DNA from: Ascochyta rabiei
Taxonomy: Eukaryota > Ascomycota > Dothideomycetes > Pleosporales > Didymellaceae
Length of the DNA stretch: 64,000 nt
Direction of reading: 5' to 3'
Assembly (NCBI RefSeq): GCF_004011695.2
Contig: NC_082407.1
Span: forward strand, 1,674,001-1,738,000
Part shown: one piece after another, positions 11,570 to 23,024 of the stretch
Layout: the number at the start of each line of letters is the position of its first letter
Numbering within the stretch: the stretch's first letter is position 1
The notes under the pieces: model-generated
Told to the model about the DNA's origin: nothing
The model's database searches: none
The model's input: the letters and a program-made list of their open reading frames with translations, nothing else
Position numbers and translations under genes: made by a program

Positions 11570-12676
11570 CCTGTCTGGCGGTAGACGGGTTTAGGAAAAA
11601 GAAGGAGTGGAAGTGGGGAGGCAGGATGGGTGAACAAACCGCACAGGCAAAGATTGGATTTTGTATCTTGTTCATAGGGTCAAAACCGCCAAGGACTGTA
11701 GCAAATTCAGGGATCCCAGTGCGTTCATCCCACATCAGTTTAGTATTGGCGTTCACACCACTACCGGTCGACGCCGGTAAGGCCTCTCAGGATAGGTAAA
11801 GTGTAGGCGCAATGCCATCTCAGTATCCCGTAGTCTCGGCACGGCCGACGCCCCACCTTCGAAGACGAGTCCAAGGGTCTTCAGGTATACACAGGAATTC
11901 AAGAAATACACAGTGTATATTCTTGAGAAACTCTGGGTACGTTGCAAACACCTATCTGCTGTAGGATATAATTCAGCTCTGGGGCATTTACTACTGCTTG
12001 TGAGCATTCAATACGTCCAAGCTATAGTACCACAACGACACTACGTAGATTTCACAAACGGCGTGCAGACTGATGCCAAGGTTCCGCTGCACGATGTGGA
12101 TACAGAACGCGGCGGAGGTTCGGCGCACGTCAGCTGTGGCGTACAAAAAGTGCTTCTAGCGAATTAGCAGCAAGTACTCTGCCGGTTTCCGACTTGAAGA
12201 GCCTGGGCGTGTCTTGGCCTCCGCTGCCATGGTCACGTCGTAGCTGCAATCTTCGTCATGCCCTTCAGCCATGAGGAGAAAGGCGCTGTCTGTTTTTGAT
12301 GTCGTGCTTAGAGACCCTGATTACGTGCTTTGAAAGAACTTGTGATGCCAAAATCGACCGAGATTGTGGGCAACACCTTCATAGTACGCAGCCACATTCT
12401 GAACCGGGGTTCTCAGGCCTTCACTCATCATATCACAGCAGCAATCCTGCAGGATCAGCAGATCGGCTTTGCAGCGTGTGAGTGGGGTTTCGAAGCCTTG
12501 TCCTGCCTCTGGACCGTTGCTTGATGGTTCCAAGCTAGCAATCATGCGCTTCTTCAGCCTTGAATTTCTTGCAGGCTAGAGAAGGATCTGACAATTCGAT
12601 AGTAGAACCGGAGATTGTGCATGTCGAAAATTCTCCAACGGGCGAGATAATCCATTTCCTCTGAGTGGTAGGGTCT
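11570..12676. other. Intergenic, no gene seen
   Basis: This 1.1-kb stretch lies between the symporter start and the stop of the GRF zinc-finger gene. Open frames are short and unconvincing on both strands. A promoter for the symporter is expected at 11570-12000. I see no repeat or RNA gene. Confidence 0.45.
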
Positions 12677-13807
12677 TCAAGGATTTGGCTGCTCTTCGGC
12701 CTGAGCGTCCCACTGTAGGTGGTTGACCATAGTCCTTTCTGCTTCGAGTTCCACCTTCAGCGTACCAATCCGGTAGGTAAGCTCGGTGATCTTTGCATCA
12801 CGAGCTTTGATGATGGTTTGTATCACATCGCGACCTCGTGTAAGACCTTCAGCAGCCTTGACGTGCTTTGATAACAAGTTGTCAAGGTCCCTTTCTGTTT
12901 GTGTACTAAGTTTGATGTTGGAATCTTGCAGGAGGCCAAAGACATCGCGGACAAGGTCATCCCCACCCACGTCCTTGAAGCGACTTGGCGTAGGCGTCTC
13001 GTAAGGAGACAAGGATGGTGTTGCAGTCTGAGGCATCTCATCGGTTGGGCGAGAGGGAGTGAAGGGGGATCTGCTTAGCATAGACGAGAAAGGGTTGGCT
13101 TGGACAGTTCGAGCTGTCTGCGGTGTCTGCAGCTCACTGGCGTTGGCCGCAGCCCGATCTTTATTCCAGAGCAGCGTTCGTCTTGCCGAGGGCGTCACAA
13201 AGTCGCTTGTCCGTGCTGCCTTTCTTGGCGCTTCGACTGCGGTCATGACACTGTTCAGTTCTTCTTTGAAGGCATCGTCGGTGCTTTCGAGGTCGTACTC
13301 GTCGTCCATGTCAAGGCTGGCCGCTCGAATTCGCTTCCGAACCGAATTACGACGTCCTGGATCGCTTGTATATGGTGGTGGAGGTGACGCTGGGCGTTTA
13401 GGCGGCGTTTTCGAAGTTGTATATGTGGACTCGGTGCGAGAGTTGTTTGCAAGAGCTGCTGCCTCACGTGGATGAGCATTGCTGTCCCACAAAAAGAACA
13501 TGCATCGAGATTTGTCGTTCTGCTGCTTTTGACAGATACGGACTATATAACGTTAGTTGTTGTGGCAGCAGGAGGTATTCGCGCTGCTGGCAAGCCTACA
13601 GCATTTGCCCTGGTTAGGGCCCTGTTTCTCCACCTCGAAATGGTTTGCTAGATGACGAGGAGTACAGTCGCCTGTGGCGGTGGCCAGTTGCCTGTTAGAG
13701 AGTACCTATGCACTGCACTCACAGTGCCAAACACCATCTATGAATAGGCCTCTTTGCGCACCTCCAGCACCTCCAGCACCTCCGCGGCGTCGTGTAAGAC
13801 CGGACAT
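12677..13807 (-). CDS. GRF-type zinc-finger protein with C-terminal coiled coil
   Basis: Rebuilt as three exons, 13807-13723, 13671-13600 and 13542-12677, giving 340 aa. The introns are 51 bp (GTGAGT...CACAG) and 57 bp (GTAGGC...CTAAC...TAG). The obvious 274-codon ORF starts inside the zinc finger. Splicing upstream restores GLFIDGVWHCDC, then NHFEVEKQGPNQGKC, then FRICQKQQNDKSRCMFFLWD, which is the GRF pattern ending in FFLW. The N-terminus is a Gly/Ala repeat (GGAGGAGGA). Residues from about 80 to 220 are Pro/Ser/Thr-rich and probably disordered. The last 90 or so residues are charged, heptad-like and likely coiled coil. GRF fingers bind single-stranded nucleic acid in APE2, TOP3A and NEIL3 relatives. 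The specific role of this fungal protein is unknown to me. Confidence 0.85.
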
Positions 13808-14405
13808 GCTCGCAACAGGCACGCAAGGTTGAAACCCAAGTCACGATAACACAGTTGTCGCGACGATAACAGGCGCATGCGTTGCTTATGTTCAGCCTGG
13901 CGCATGACCTCAGTACGAAGTGGTGGGGCTGGGAGGGAGCTCCCTCCACGCCAGGGTCCAGCTGGGCAGGAACCAGCTGGCAACGCGTTTGACCAAGACA
14001 AGACGGGCCGCTTCGTACCCAGATTTCTACTTTGTAGCTTCACTCTTCGTCCCTGGTCGTCAGCTAAAAACCCTTCCCGCTGCTGTTCCCTATAGCTGCC
14101 GTGTTGCTGATCCCACATGTTCTCCAGGAAAAGACGTGCAACCCTCCGCGTGGGGTGGCGAGCCGCTCTGAGCCCCGGCTGAGCCCAGCTCCGCGGTCTC
14201 GATCTCACGGGGTGCAGAGTGCAAGGTCAATGCTCCTTTCGTGTGCATGTCGTTCCAAGGGAACGCGCCTGAGCTGATGTCCCCTCACATGCCCGGCATT
14301 CCTCTGCGACTAGCTGCGCAATGTAGCCAGCAGAGGCTACAATATCATTGTTCTTGCCTCGAGCCCTCCTGCTGACCTCTATCGCGAGGGCGCCCAATCC
14401 TCAAG
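13808..14405. promoter_or_regulatory. Divergent promoter between the GRF protein and GT34 genes
   Basis: This 598-bp interval separates opposite-strand start codons. It is GC-rich and has no clear TATA box. I see no gene in it. Confidence 0.4.
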
Positions 14406-15315
14406 ATGCTTGTCCGCTCTCTGAAGATCCCGCCCGCCTTTCTACTCCTCCTCGTCTTCCTTGCCTTCTTTGGATGGCAGCTCAGCCAGGGCCCTTCTCA
14501 TGAAGAGGCCCCCGTAGACATGTCTCCTGTGCCTGCCGAGGCGCCTCCCGAGAAGGGCACGCCCCGTATCGCGCTCATGACGTTTGTGACTGAAGAGCGC
14601 TCATATCACCACCTCTCACTCAAGAGCAAAGATCGTAAGTCGGACTGTGTTGCACTGATCACATCGAGCCTAAGTAAACGTCCTAGATTACGCCCGCCGC
14701 CATGGCTACGATCTCATCGTTGATTACGAGTCGCACACCGACCGCGCTGTTGTCTTTTGGAAGTACAACATGGCCGAGCGTCTCATCAAGACTGGCAGAT
14801 ACGACTGGATATGGTGGCTCGACTTCGATACGCTCGTGACCAACACAGATATCAAGGTCACCGACATCATCAAGGAGGAGCTCAAGAACGTCACTGACCC
14901 TGATGCGATCGATTACCTCACCACCCATGACTGCAATGGCTACAACTCGGGCTCCTTCCTCGTCCGCGGTCACGAAAGGTCACTCAAGCTGATACGCGAT
15001 TCCTTCGCCATCCACGACGAGGCGAAGAAGAAGGACAAACATATGAGCGAGCAAGACGCTACAGTTCAGCTGCTCAAAGACGACAAGATCATGGCTGAGA
15101 GTGTGCACCAGGTGCCGCAATGGAAGCTGAACGCCTTTCCACAGGAAATTGCGTGCTTCGATGACTCTCGACAGGTGTGGGAGCATGGCACCTTCGTCGT
15201 ACATTTTGCTGGGGCATGGGCACACGTCAAAGGTGAAGACCCTACCGGCCAGCTTATGAAGAAGTACGAACATGAGATCATCTGGGGTGATTGGAGGGAG
15301 TTCTACGACCAGTAG
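14406..15315 (+). CDS. GT34 family (GMA12/MNN10) glycosyltransferase
   Basis: Exons 14406-14634 and 14687-15315 are joined over a 52-bp intron and give 285 aa. An N-terminal signal anchor (about residues 9-25, PPAFLLLLVFLAFFGW) and a short Pro-rich stem indicate a type II Golgi protein. The catalytic part begins RIALMTFVTEE and contains the metal-binding DxD motif in WWLDFDTLVTN. It also has the family block CNGYNSGSFLVRG and a C-terminal HFAGAW. GT34 enzymes add alpha-linked galactose or mannose to N- or O-glycans in fungi (Gma12, Mnn10, Mnn11). Donor specificity cannot be read here. The protein is shorter than the yeast members (about 375-420 aa), mainly through a reduced stem. Confidence 0.9.
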
Positions 15316-16991
15316 TTTACAGCGTTGGCGCTGACGGTGTACTATCCAATCACTCTACTGCCAATGCCGAATTTTACATACTGACACGTCGAACTAGCCA
15401 TCAATAGCATGCAGTGCAGCTACATCTGAACTGCTTGTATACCGAGGCCATGAGTACAGGCCTGTCTTGTTGCAGACTAACAATGAAGACGGCTTCCAAG
15501 ATGGGACGGACGAAGGCTTCGAGTCTGCTTGCAAATGCCTAACAACACATGTGAATCTCGCTGTACATTGCCATACCTTCTCGTAATGCAGACTATCTGC
15601 AAACTGGCACTTAACGTTTCCTACAATTTTAGGATCAGTAGCCTCGTTTCTGGCTGTTTCTTTTACTTGGCGGCACGCAGACAAAGCATGATGATGATGA
15701 TGATGATGATGGGAGACAACGTTGTCACAACCCGTGCAAATACGGGAAATGACAACATTGGACCCACAGCGAGATGTTCGGAATCGGTAAGTGAGCGGTC
15801 CGCTCGCGCTCGACTCCACTCACTGCCTAGAGTCGTCGCCTAACGCGAGTACATGTCGTATGCCGATCCACGCCTGTGTTCGCGAGAGACGCTGTCTGGT
15901 GCAGTTGTGCTATGATTGGCGTCAGAGGTGTCTGTTGGAATCCTCGACACACGGACAACAGCTGCAACAAGATGTGGCGCAAGGTATCTCATCCCCCAAT
16001 TGTATCATCTGATTGACATATGGAGAAAATTGGAGCTGCCTGAGATCCAGCGGGTCTCGATAGAAGAACAACATTCCTTCAGCTGAAGCCAGGTGAACCG
16101 TCGAAATGCCCCCACGTGAATCAAACAGGGTGCGGCTCGAAGACGTTATCGCGGAAGTGTTTCATGTCGATCCCACTACATGACCCCTGCCTTGCGCCGC
16201 TGGCAAACCCGGAAGGAAAGGAGTTCAGGAATACACGCATGTGAAAAGACACAACATTGTGAAGTCGCTGAACAACGCCACGAGCTCTGGCAGCTCTGCG
16301 CACGCGGAAAAACCATGGCGCGGCCTCCGGAAGCAAACGTGTGCACATCAGCGTTCCAACCGTCGGACATGGATGCGCCTCGCGGCTCTCGCTGGAAGTC
16401 TCGGCGAGTTCAACGGTATCTTGTGCAACTTTGATTCGCTCCGAAGAAGATAACAACTGTGAAATTTGGCCGCCACTGGGCCCTCAGTGGTGCACAAGCA
16501 AATGTTTTCGTACCAAAATTATCCCAACAGCCTCGAGTAAGGCAGAGCCCCACACCAATGCGCCCCATCGACGTCGGCCGATTTAGAAAGCAACTTGTTG
16601 CTTGCTCGACCCAGTTTTCTTCGCAATCCGGTTGGTGACAAGGGGCAAGCTGTCTTGTCGAAATGAACATCGTAGATCGGGGTCTTCGAGCGTATATGTG
16701 GAAGCCCGTCTGGACCGCACATCACTTCTCCACTACACCCACCTACAAACACGTCTCATAGCCCTCTCTTTACTTCGCTGCATTCACTTACACCCTTTTC
16801 TTTGCTGTCACTCGCTTGTAGGCAGTCGGCAATATTTCGTCTTCGAAACTTCGTCCGGCGAAAATTCCACGGTCGACGTCATTCCTATCGTTAGCTCAAA
16901 GTCTACACGAGCCTGTAAATTCCAGCCATTGCCAGTTGGCTGCAACTCAAGAGCTTTTGCAAGGTCGCTGACCTCCGAATAACCAGCAACC
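15316..16991. other. Intergenic, with an ATG trinucleotide microsatellite
   Basis: No gene is supported in this 1.7 kb. A run of eight ATG triplets lies at about 15688-15711. The part just before 16992 is C/T-rich with CTCTTTAC tracts and is probably the promoter and leader of the MscS channel gene. Confidence 0.45.
15688..15711. repeat. (ATG)8 microsatellite
   Basis: Eight perfect tandem ATG units sit in intergenic DNA. Confidence 0.9.
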
Positions 16992-19990
16992 ATGACGACG
17001 CCCGTGAATGAGCGGCCCGAGCCAACCTACAACATGGACCGCAACACGCCCGCTCCTGCGATCCATCAACGCTCATCCGACGACGACGGAACCTATATTG
17101 GCGAGGATTTGAGCCACCAGCATTCCAACACATCGGCGCCAGCGAACCCTCCAGGACTTGCGACTGGAGCTCGGCCACGCTCTGGAACCCACTTGACGGT
17201 GGAGACGCAATACGACCACCCTAACTACCATATGCAATCACCTTCTCAGACACGCGAGCAGGCGAGCAGACTTGACGATGACCTTGCGCTGCTCCAAATT
17301 GAACGAGGCATCATGGATGCTGAAGCACTGGAGAGGGGGCACTCGGTCACTCGTTCCATGCAGCGTGTTCGATCCCGACGCGACGAATTAATAGACGACT
17401 TCGACGCAGCGACAAACCCTCTGCACGAACAAGCAGCTCGTTACAAGCCTCCGGAGAATCCCTCCACAAACTTCTCGAAATTCTTTAAGAAAGTACATAA
17501 CTCGAGTTGGATCGTTAGGTACTTCACATACATTACGCCCCTAGTCCTCCTTATTCTCATACCGATCCTTGTCGGAGCCTTCGCCTTCCCGGATGCGACT
17601 GTTGGCGGCGTTGAGCTTGTGTGGTTTTCGATATGGCTTATGATCGTCTGGTTGACACTCTGGGCTGGCAGGGCAAGTTCTTTACGTCTGCTGCATGAAC
17701 AAATTCTGACATCTGACAGCTACTCGCAAAGCTGCTTCCATGGCCTATTGGACTTGTCTCTAGTCTCTTCACGAACAACAGTAAGAAGTGGAGAGACATG
17801 GGAAAACAGCTCGAGCTGCCGGCAACATTGTTCTTCTGGTGGTTGGCCATCGAAATCTCCTTCCTTCCCACGATGAAAAACCACAGTGTCGAGGATCGGG
17901 GATGGCAAAAGACCATGAACAAGGTCATTGTTTCATTCTTTGTCGGATTCGTGCTGAATTTTGTCGAGAAGATCATCATTCAGCTTATCGCCATCAGCTT
18001 CCATCTTCGAACCTACCAGGACAGGATTGAATTGAACAAGTTCCAAATCGGCAGTCTGGTCAAGCTCTACACGTACTCGAAACAGAAAATCGCAATGGAG
18101 GACTCTGAATTCGAGCGCTACGACCAAGGACCGTCTGGGGCGCGCACTCCTGGTAAATTGGTTACCGAGGCTCAGAAGAACATCAAGGAAGGCTTCAGCA
18201 AGTTCGGCGATATTGCCGGAAAAGTTGCTGGCGATTTCACTGGCCGCCAAGTCACGTCAAGCAGCCACCCTAGTCAGGTCGTCATTCAGCTTCTTAGTAC
18301 AAACAGTGGAGGTCAGGTTCTTGCTCGCCGCTTGTACCGAACCTTTGCACGGCCTGAGACCGAGACGGTACACGCCGAAGATTTGAAGAACGCTTTCGAA
18401 AGCGACGAAGAGGCAGACGCTGCTTTCTCCATGTTCGACAAAGACATGAACGGCGATATCTCAATGGAAGAGCTAGAGGCTGTCTGCGTTGAGATTGGTC
18501 GTGAGCGCAAGTCCATCACAGCGTCGCTGAAGGATCTTGACAGCGTTGTTGGTAAGCTTGACGATGTGTTCATGTTCATCGTCTTCATCATCACCGTCGT
18601 CGTCTTCATCTCCCTCATCTCGACTTCAGCGTCTGGTGTGCTAACGTCTGCTGGTTCCACGCTTCTGGCTCTGTCTTGGCTGTTCTCTGCAACAGCACAG
18701 GAATTCTTGCAGTCATGCATCTTCGTGTTTATCAAGCACCCTTACGATGTGGGCGATCGCGTCCAGATCTACGGTAATAGTGGGGACTTGGGACGTGGCG
18801 ATGATTACTTTGTCAAGGAAATTGCTCTCTTCTACACCGAGTTCAAGAAGATGCAAGGTCACGTTGTCCAGGCACCCAATAGCTATCTGAATACGCTGTT
18901 CATTCTCAATCACCGACGCTCAGGAGCTCTCGCTGAAGCTGTACCTATTATCATCAAGTTCGGTACTACACTTGAGCAGATCGACCGCCTCCGCCAGATG
19001 TTGCTCGAATTTGTTACGTCTGAAAAGCGCGAATACCAGACCAACATCCTTACGGAGCTGAGGGCAGTCCAGGAAGTTCATTGGCTCGAGATGAACGTGG
19101 TATTCTTCTACAAGTCGAACTGGCAGAACGAACTACTACGTCTACAACGTCGCAACAAGTTTATATGCGCACTTACCATGTCTATTCAAGAGTGTGGTAT
19201 TGAAGGACCTCGCATGCGCTACCCTGGTCAGAAGGAATCCTTCCCTGTCTATCTCCAGAACCTCCAGAACGCTCCTACGCCTGGTGTTGGACACAACGGC
19301 AACCCTGATAACCCGAGCGGACAAATCAACAATCAAAGTCAAGATGAACCTTTCGTGCCAGCAGCGACCGACGGATCCAACGACGCTCCCAATGGCGGCC
19401 CCGCTCGTCGTGGCTCTATCCTGCGTCAACCTGGTCAGCACCGTGGGGAGTCAATAGCTGCAATGGGCCGACGCGTCGACTTCTCTCTAGGCATGAAGGG
19501 TATGATTGATGACCCCAGCGGCGATGTGCTGGACGACCGTGACATTGCAGCCCGCCAGAGAGCTACTGTCGTTAGAGTGACATCGCCGTCACGACACTCT
19601 CAGGAGCCAGCGCGATCTTCTCACGATACCGGCCGTTCTACTGGTATTCAGCGTGTTGGCACGAACAGCAGTCTGGGAGCGCGGGAACACTACCACCGAA
19701 ACAGGTTCTTCAGCCGCAGCCGTCATGGCGACGAAGAGATCGGCATGGCCAACATACCCGAGGGCGATTTTGACAACTCTCCAAGTGGCAAAGAGAAGCT
19801 GGACCCACGTTCTGGGCTTGTCAGTCCTAAAGCTGTGAGAATGAGCACTGAGGACTCTCGTGCGCCTACCTCTTCTGGCGCTCTGCACCCACAAAGTCTG
19901 AATCCAGCCAACTCGACCACTTCAGAGAGGAGCTTTGCTTCTCCAGCACGAGCACAGACCGATAACTTCGAGATGAGGCGAATGCGTTGA
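16992..19990 (+). CDS. MscS-like mechanosensitive ion channel with EF-hand
   Basis: Exons 16992-17672 and 17720-19990 give 983 aa. The 47-bp intron uses a GC donor (AGG|GCAAGT) with a normal CAG acceptor; only this join keeps frame and yields [15 protein letters not shown]. The first 165 residues are hydrophilic. Hydrophobic helices lie at about 175-198, 204-225, the region after residue 254, and 290-325. One EF-hand ([12 protein letters not shown]) is near residue 467. After it comes a helix at about 509-527 and the pore-lining helix, then [12 protein letters not shown], the start of the MscS beta domain. The last 300 residues are disordered and Ser/Asn-rich. Fission-yeast relatives Msy1 and Msy2 sit in the ER and tune calcium entry on osmotic shock. 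That role is inferred here from family membership. Confidence 0.93.
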
Positions 19991-20653
19991 TCTCGCGGCA
20001 GTTTTCTTTTTCTTTCTGTGCCCATCTTTCAGATTGATCGCATGGTGGTCGGGTCCAGGGCGTAAGCATCAAGCAAGAGCCATGGAGTTGATCTTCTAAA
20101 GCAGACCAAGGGCAGTGCGCCGGGTCGTGCATTCCATTCCCTTAATTCAGCGTTATAGCGCGCAGGCAAGCGACCATACTGTAGATTTATGATATAGATT
20201 GAAGCCTACCTCAAAGACCACACTAGCCGTTTTGTTTGTTTTTGTGCTTCTAGAGACGCGGCCAAACCGCGGTAACGACTGCGGGCGGGCGGGACCCTGA
20301 CCGTCAAGCCGCGCCATGATCAAGCCATTTACCAAAACTGCCCATCGTGATGGTGTATCCACTGGCCTCATGGATCGTAGTTGCAATAGTGTCTGGGCCC
20401 GTCAGATCCAGTTTGTCTCTCGCCAGACTGGTCTAGGCATGCGTCTCAAAGAGGGCATACATACCCTGAACGGTGTTTTGGACTAATACACAATCGGACG
20501 GCGCTACCGTCGCGTACACAGACCCCCTGCACCTGTGGGGCGGCTTCTGGCGGTGAGGAGAAGCAACGACATTCAGAGATTCTCAACTAACTCCCAAGTC
20601 CCAACCTTGAAGCCACTGCTACAGCCTGTGTGATACAGCGTCGACCATCCACC
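19991..20653. other. Intergenic, probable alpha-tubulin promoter
   Basis: This 663-bp stretch between the channel stop and the tubulin ATG holds no gene I can support. C/T- and CA-rich sequence near 20590-20650 probably forms the tubulin leader. Confidence 0.45.
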
Positions 20654-22571
20654 ATGCGAGGAGAGGTACGTCTACCTGCATTGCCCGTCTCAGACACGCC
20701 TGTCCATCCCACAACAACCACAACGCCAACAACGCCAACAACGCCAACAACACCCCCTTCTATGCGCCTGGGACGCGACGATTGCTCGGCCGGCTCACCC
20801 GCGCAACGGTTGTATGCTTGCCGAGGGCCAGAGAGCTGTGCTGAGGGCTAATGGCCTCAACATCGCTGTGGACACGAACTACACGCAGAAATGAAAACTA
20901 CGTGCTGACAGAGAGCTTTGTAGATCTGCCACCTCCACATCGGCCAGGCCGGTACCCAGCTCGGTAACAGCGCCTGGGAGCTGTACGTCGCGCAAACCCA
21001 CGCGTCCATCGTGAAGCGCGGCAGCTGATACACTCTACCCAGGTACCTCCTTGAGCACGGCCTCAAGGCTGATGGTCGCCCGGACCCCGATGCGAAGGAT
21101 CTCAACGAGGGCGGCTCGTTCGAGACCTTCTTCACGGAGACTGGCAGCGGCAAATACGTCCCTCGCTCCATCTTTGTCGACCTTGATCCCTCTGTATGTG
21201 GCCGATACCGCATAGCACACCAAGATGCTAATTGGCACAGCCCATTGACGAGATCCGCACTGGCTCCTACCGGCAGCTGTTCCACCCTGAGCTGTTGATC
21301 AGCGGCAAGGAGGACGCTGCCAACAACTGTGTGTATCTCCACGCGCTCTTGCCTTGCAACATGACTGACGTACACAGATGCTCGTGGCCACTACACCATC
21401 GGCAAGGAGATGGTCGACAGCGTGATTGACAAGATTCGCCGTGTCGCCGGTACGCAGATCGCGCTCAGAACGCTTGTCGGTTAGTACTGATAGCAGGCAG
21501 ACAACTGCTCCTCGCTCCAAGGTTTCCTCATCTTCCACTCGTTTGGTGGAGGCACAGGTTCCGGATTCGGGGCTCTCCTCTTGGAGCGCCTTTCCACCGA
21601 CTACGGCAAGAAGTGCAAGCTCGAGTTTGCCGTTTATCCTGCTCCTCGCGTCTCTACCTCCGTCGTCGAACCATACAACGCCGTGCTATCGACCCACAGC
21701 ACAATCGAGAACTCCGACTGCACATTCCTTGTTGACAACGAGGCCGTCTACGACATCTGCCGTCGCAGCCTAGACATCCCTAGGCCTAATTATGAGCACC
21801 TTAATCGCCTTATTGCTCAGGTTGTCAGCTCCATCACCTCCTCTCTGCGATTCGACGGCGCCCTCAACGTTGATCTGAACGAGTTCCAGACCAACCTTGT
21901 GCCCTACCCGCGTATCCACTACCCTCTTATCAGCTACGCTCCAGTCATCTCGGCCAAGAAGAGCTCCCACGAAAGCTTCAAGGTCAGCGACCTTACCTTC
22001 CAGTGTAAGTACCCCACCAATAAATCCAGCCGTGGCACCAACTGATCCTTTCAGGCTTCGAGCCCAACAACCAGATGGTTGTTTGTGACCCGCGCAACGG
22101 CAAGTACATGGCTGTCGCTCTTCTGTACCGTGGAGATATTGTTCCCCGTGACTGCACGGCTGCCGCTGGTGCGCTCAAGGCCAAGTCTTCCTTCAACCTG
22201 GTCGAGTGGTGCCCCACTGGTTTCAAGCTCGGAATCAACTACACCAAGCCCATCAGCGTTCCTGGCAGCGAGCTTGCCGCTGTCGACCGAAGCGTTTCCA
22301 TGCTGAGCAACACTACTGCCATTGCCGAGGCCTGGTCGCGTCTTGACCACAAGTTCGATCTCATGTACTCCAAGCGTGCTTTCGTCCACTGGTACGTCGG
22401 TGAGGGTATGGAGGAAGGAGAATTCTCCGAGGCTCGCGAGGACCTCGCTGCTTTGGAGAAGGACTACGAATTAAGTGTTCCTACTTTCTTGAGCGGGATG
22501 TTGGCTAACAGTGTGTTCAGGAGGTTGCCAGCGACTCTCTCGATGACGAGATTGACGAAGGCGAGTACTAA
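20654..22571 (+). CDS. Alpha-tubulin
   Basis: Eight exons: 20654-20665, 20924-20982, 21043-21193, 21241-21328, 21378-21449, 21501-22004, 22055-22470 and 22521-22571, giving 450 aa, the normal family length. The first exon encodes only MRGE, followed by a 258-bp intron. Signatures include [11 protein letters not shown] near the N-terminus, the GTP-binding [12 protein letters not shown] loop, and the acidic tail [16 protein letters not shown] with a terminal Tyr. Alpha-tubulin pairs with beta-tubulin to build microtubules. The first six introns are GT-AG. The seventh (22471-22520) has a good branch site (GCTAAC) and CAG acceptor but begins TTAAGT. Without its removal the frame would read on to 22710 with an unrelated tail. 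Fungi often carry two alpha-tubulin genes, and I cannot tell which paralogue this is. Confidence 0.95.
20712..20757. repeat. Short CAACAACGC tandem repeat in tubulin intron 1
   Basis: Three to four imperfect copies of a 9-bp CAACAACGC-like unit lie inside the long first intron of the alpha-tubulin gene. Confidence 0.7.
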
Positions 22572-23024
22572 GCGTTATACCACTAGGATAGAGAGAAGCT
22601 TGTACATTTTGTTGGGTTCGATGTGTCAACTTGTTGTCGTGGTGTTCTGCTGGGACAGAAAGCCCGAAGAGAAAGTAAACAAATCAACATATTCGCTCAC
22701 GCGATTTTGAAGATGAGTAGTGTCCAGACTGGACGTCTTGCTGCGTTACTGTCCTTGCTATGCATTTCTACAGCATCCATTTAGTCGCTCGAAATTGACG
22801 TAACCGTGACTTATGATATGTCTGCAGTATGCAAGCTCTTGACAGCAACCAGGACTTGTGGTCGTGCACGCGCCTTCTAGTGCGCGGTCTACAGAGGTAA
22901 TACTTGCGAGTGTGGCGGGGAACGAGCCGAAAACAAAGTCACGTCATGCCAAATCGAGCGAGCTCCCCGCATTTGTCTTGCTTCCAGCTTCAAGCAAACG
23001 AACACATCTTCACAATTCCTCAAC
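22572..23024. other. Intergenic between tubulin and questin-oxidase-like gene
   Basis: This interval holds the tubulin 3' region and the upstream region of the next gene. A short C/A-rich leader precedes the ATG at 23025. I see no other gene. Confidence 0.45.

Noticed and set aside
22471..22710. Read-through end for alpha-tubulin ending at 22710
   Set aside because: The read-through tail is unrelated to any tubulin, while removing 22471-22520 gives the exact family length and tail. The odd donor is reported instead as a finding.
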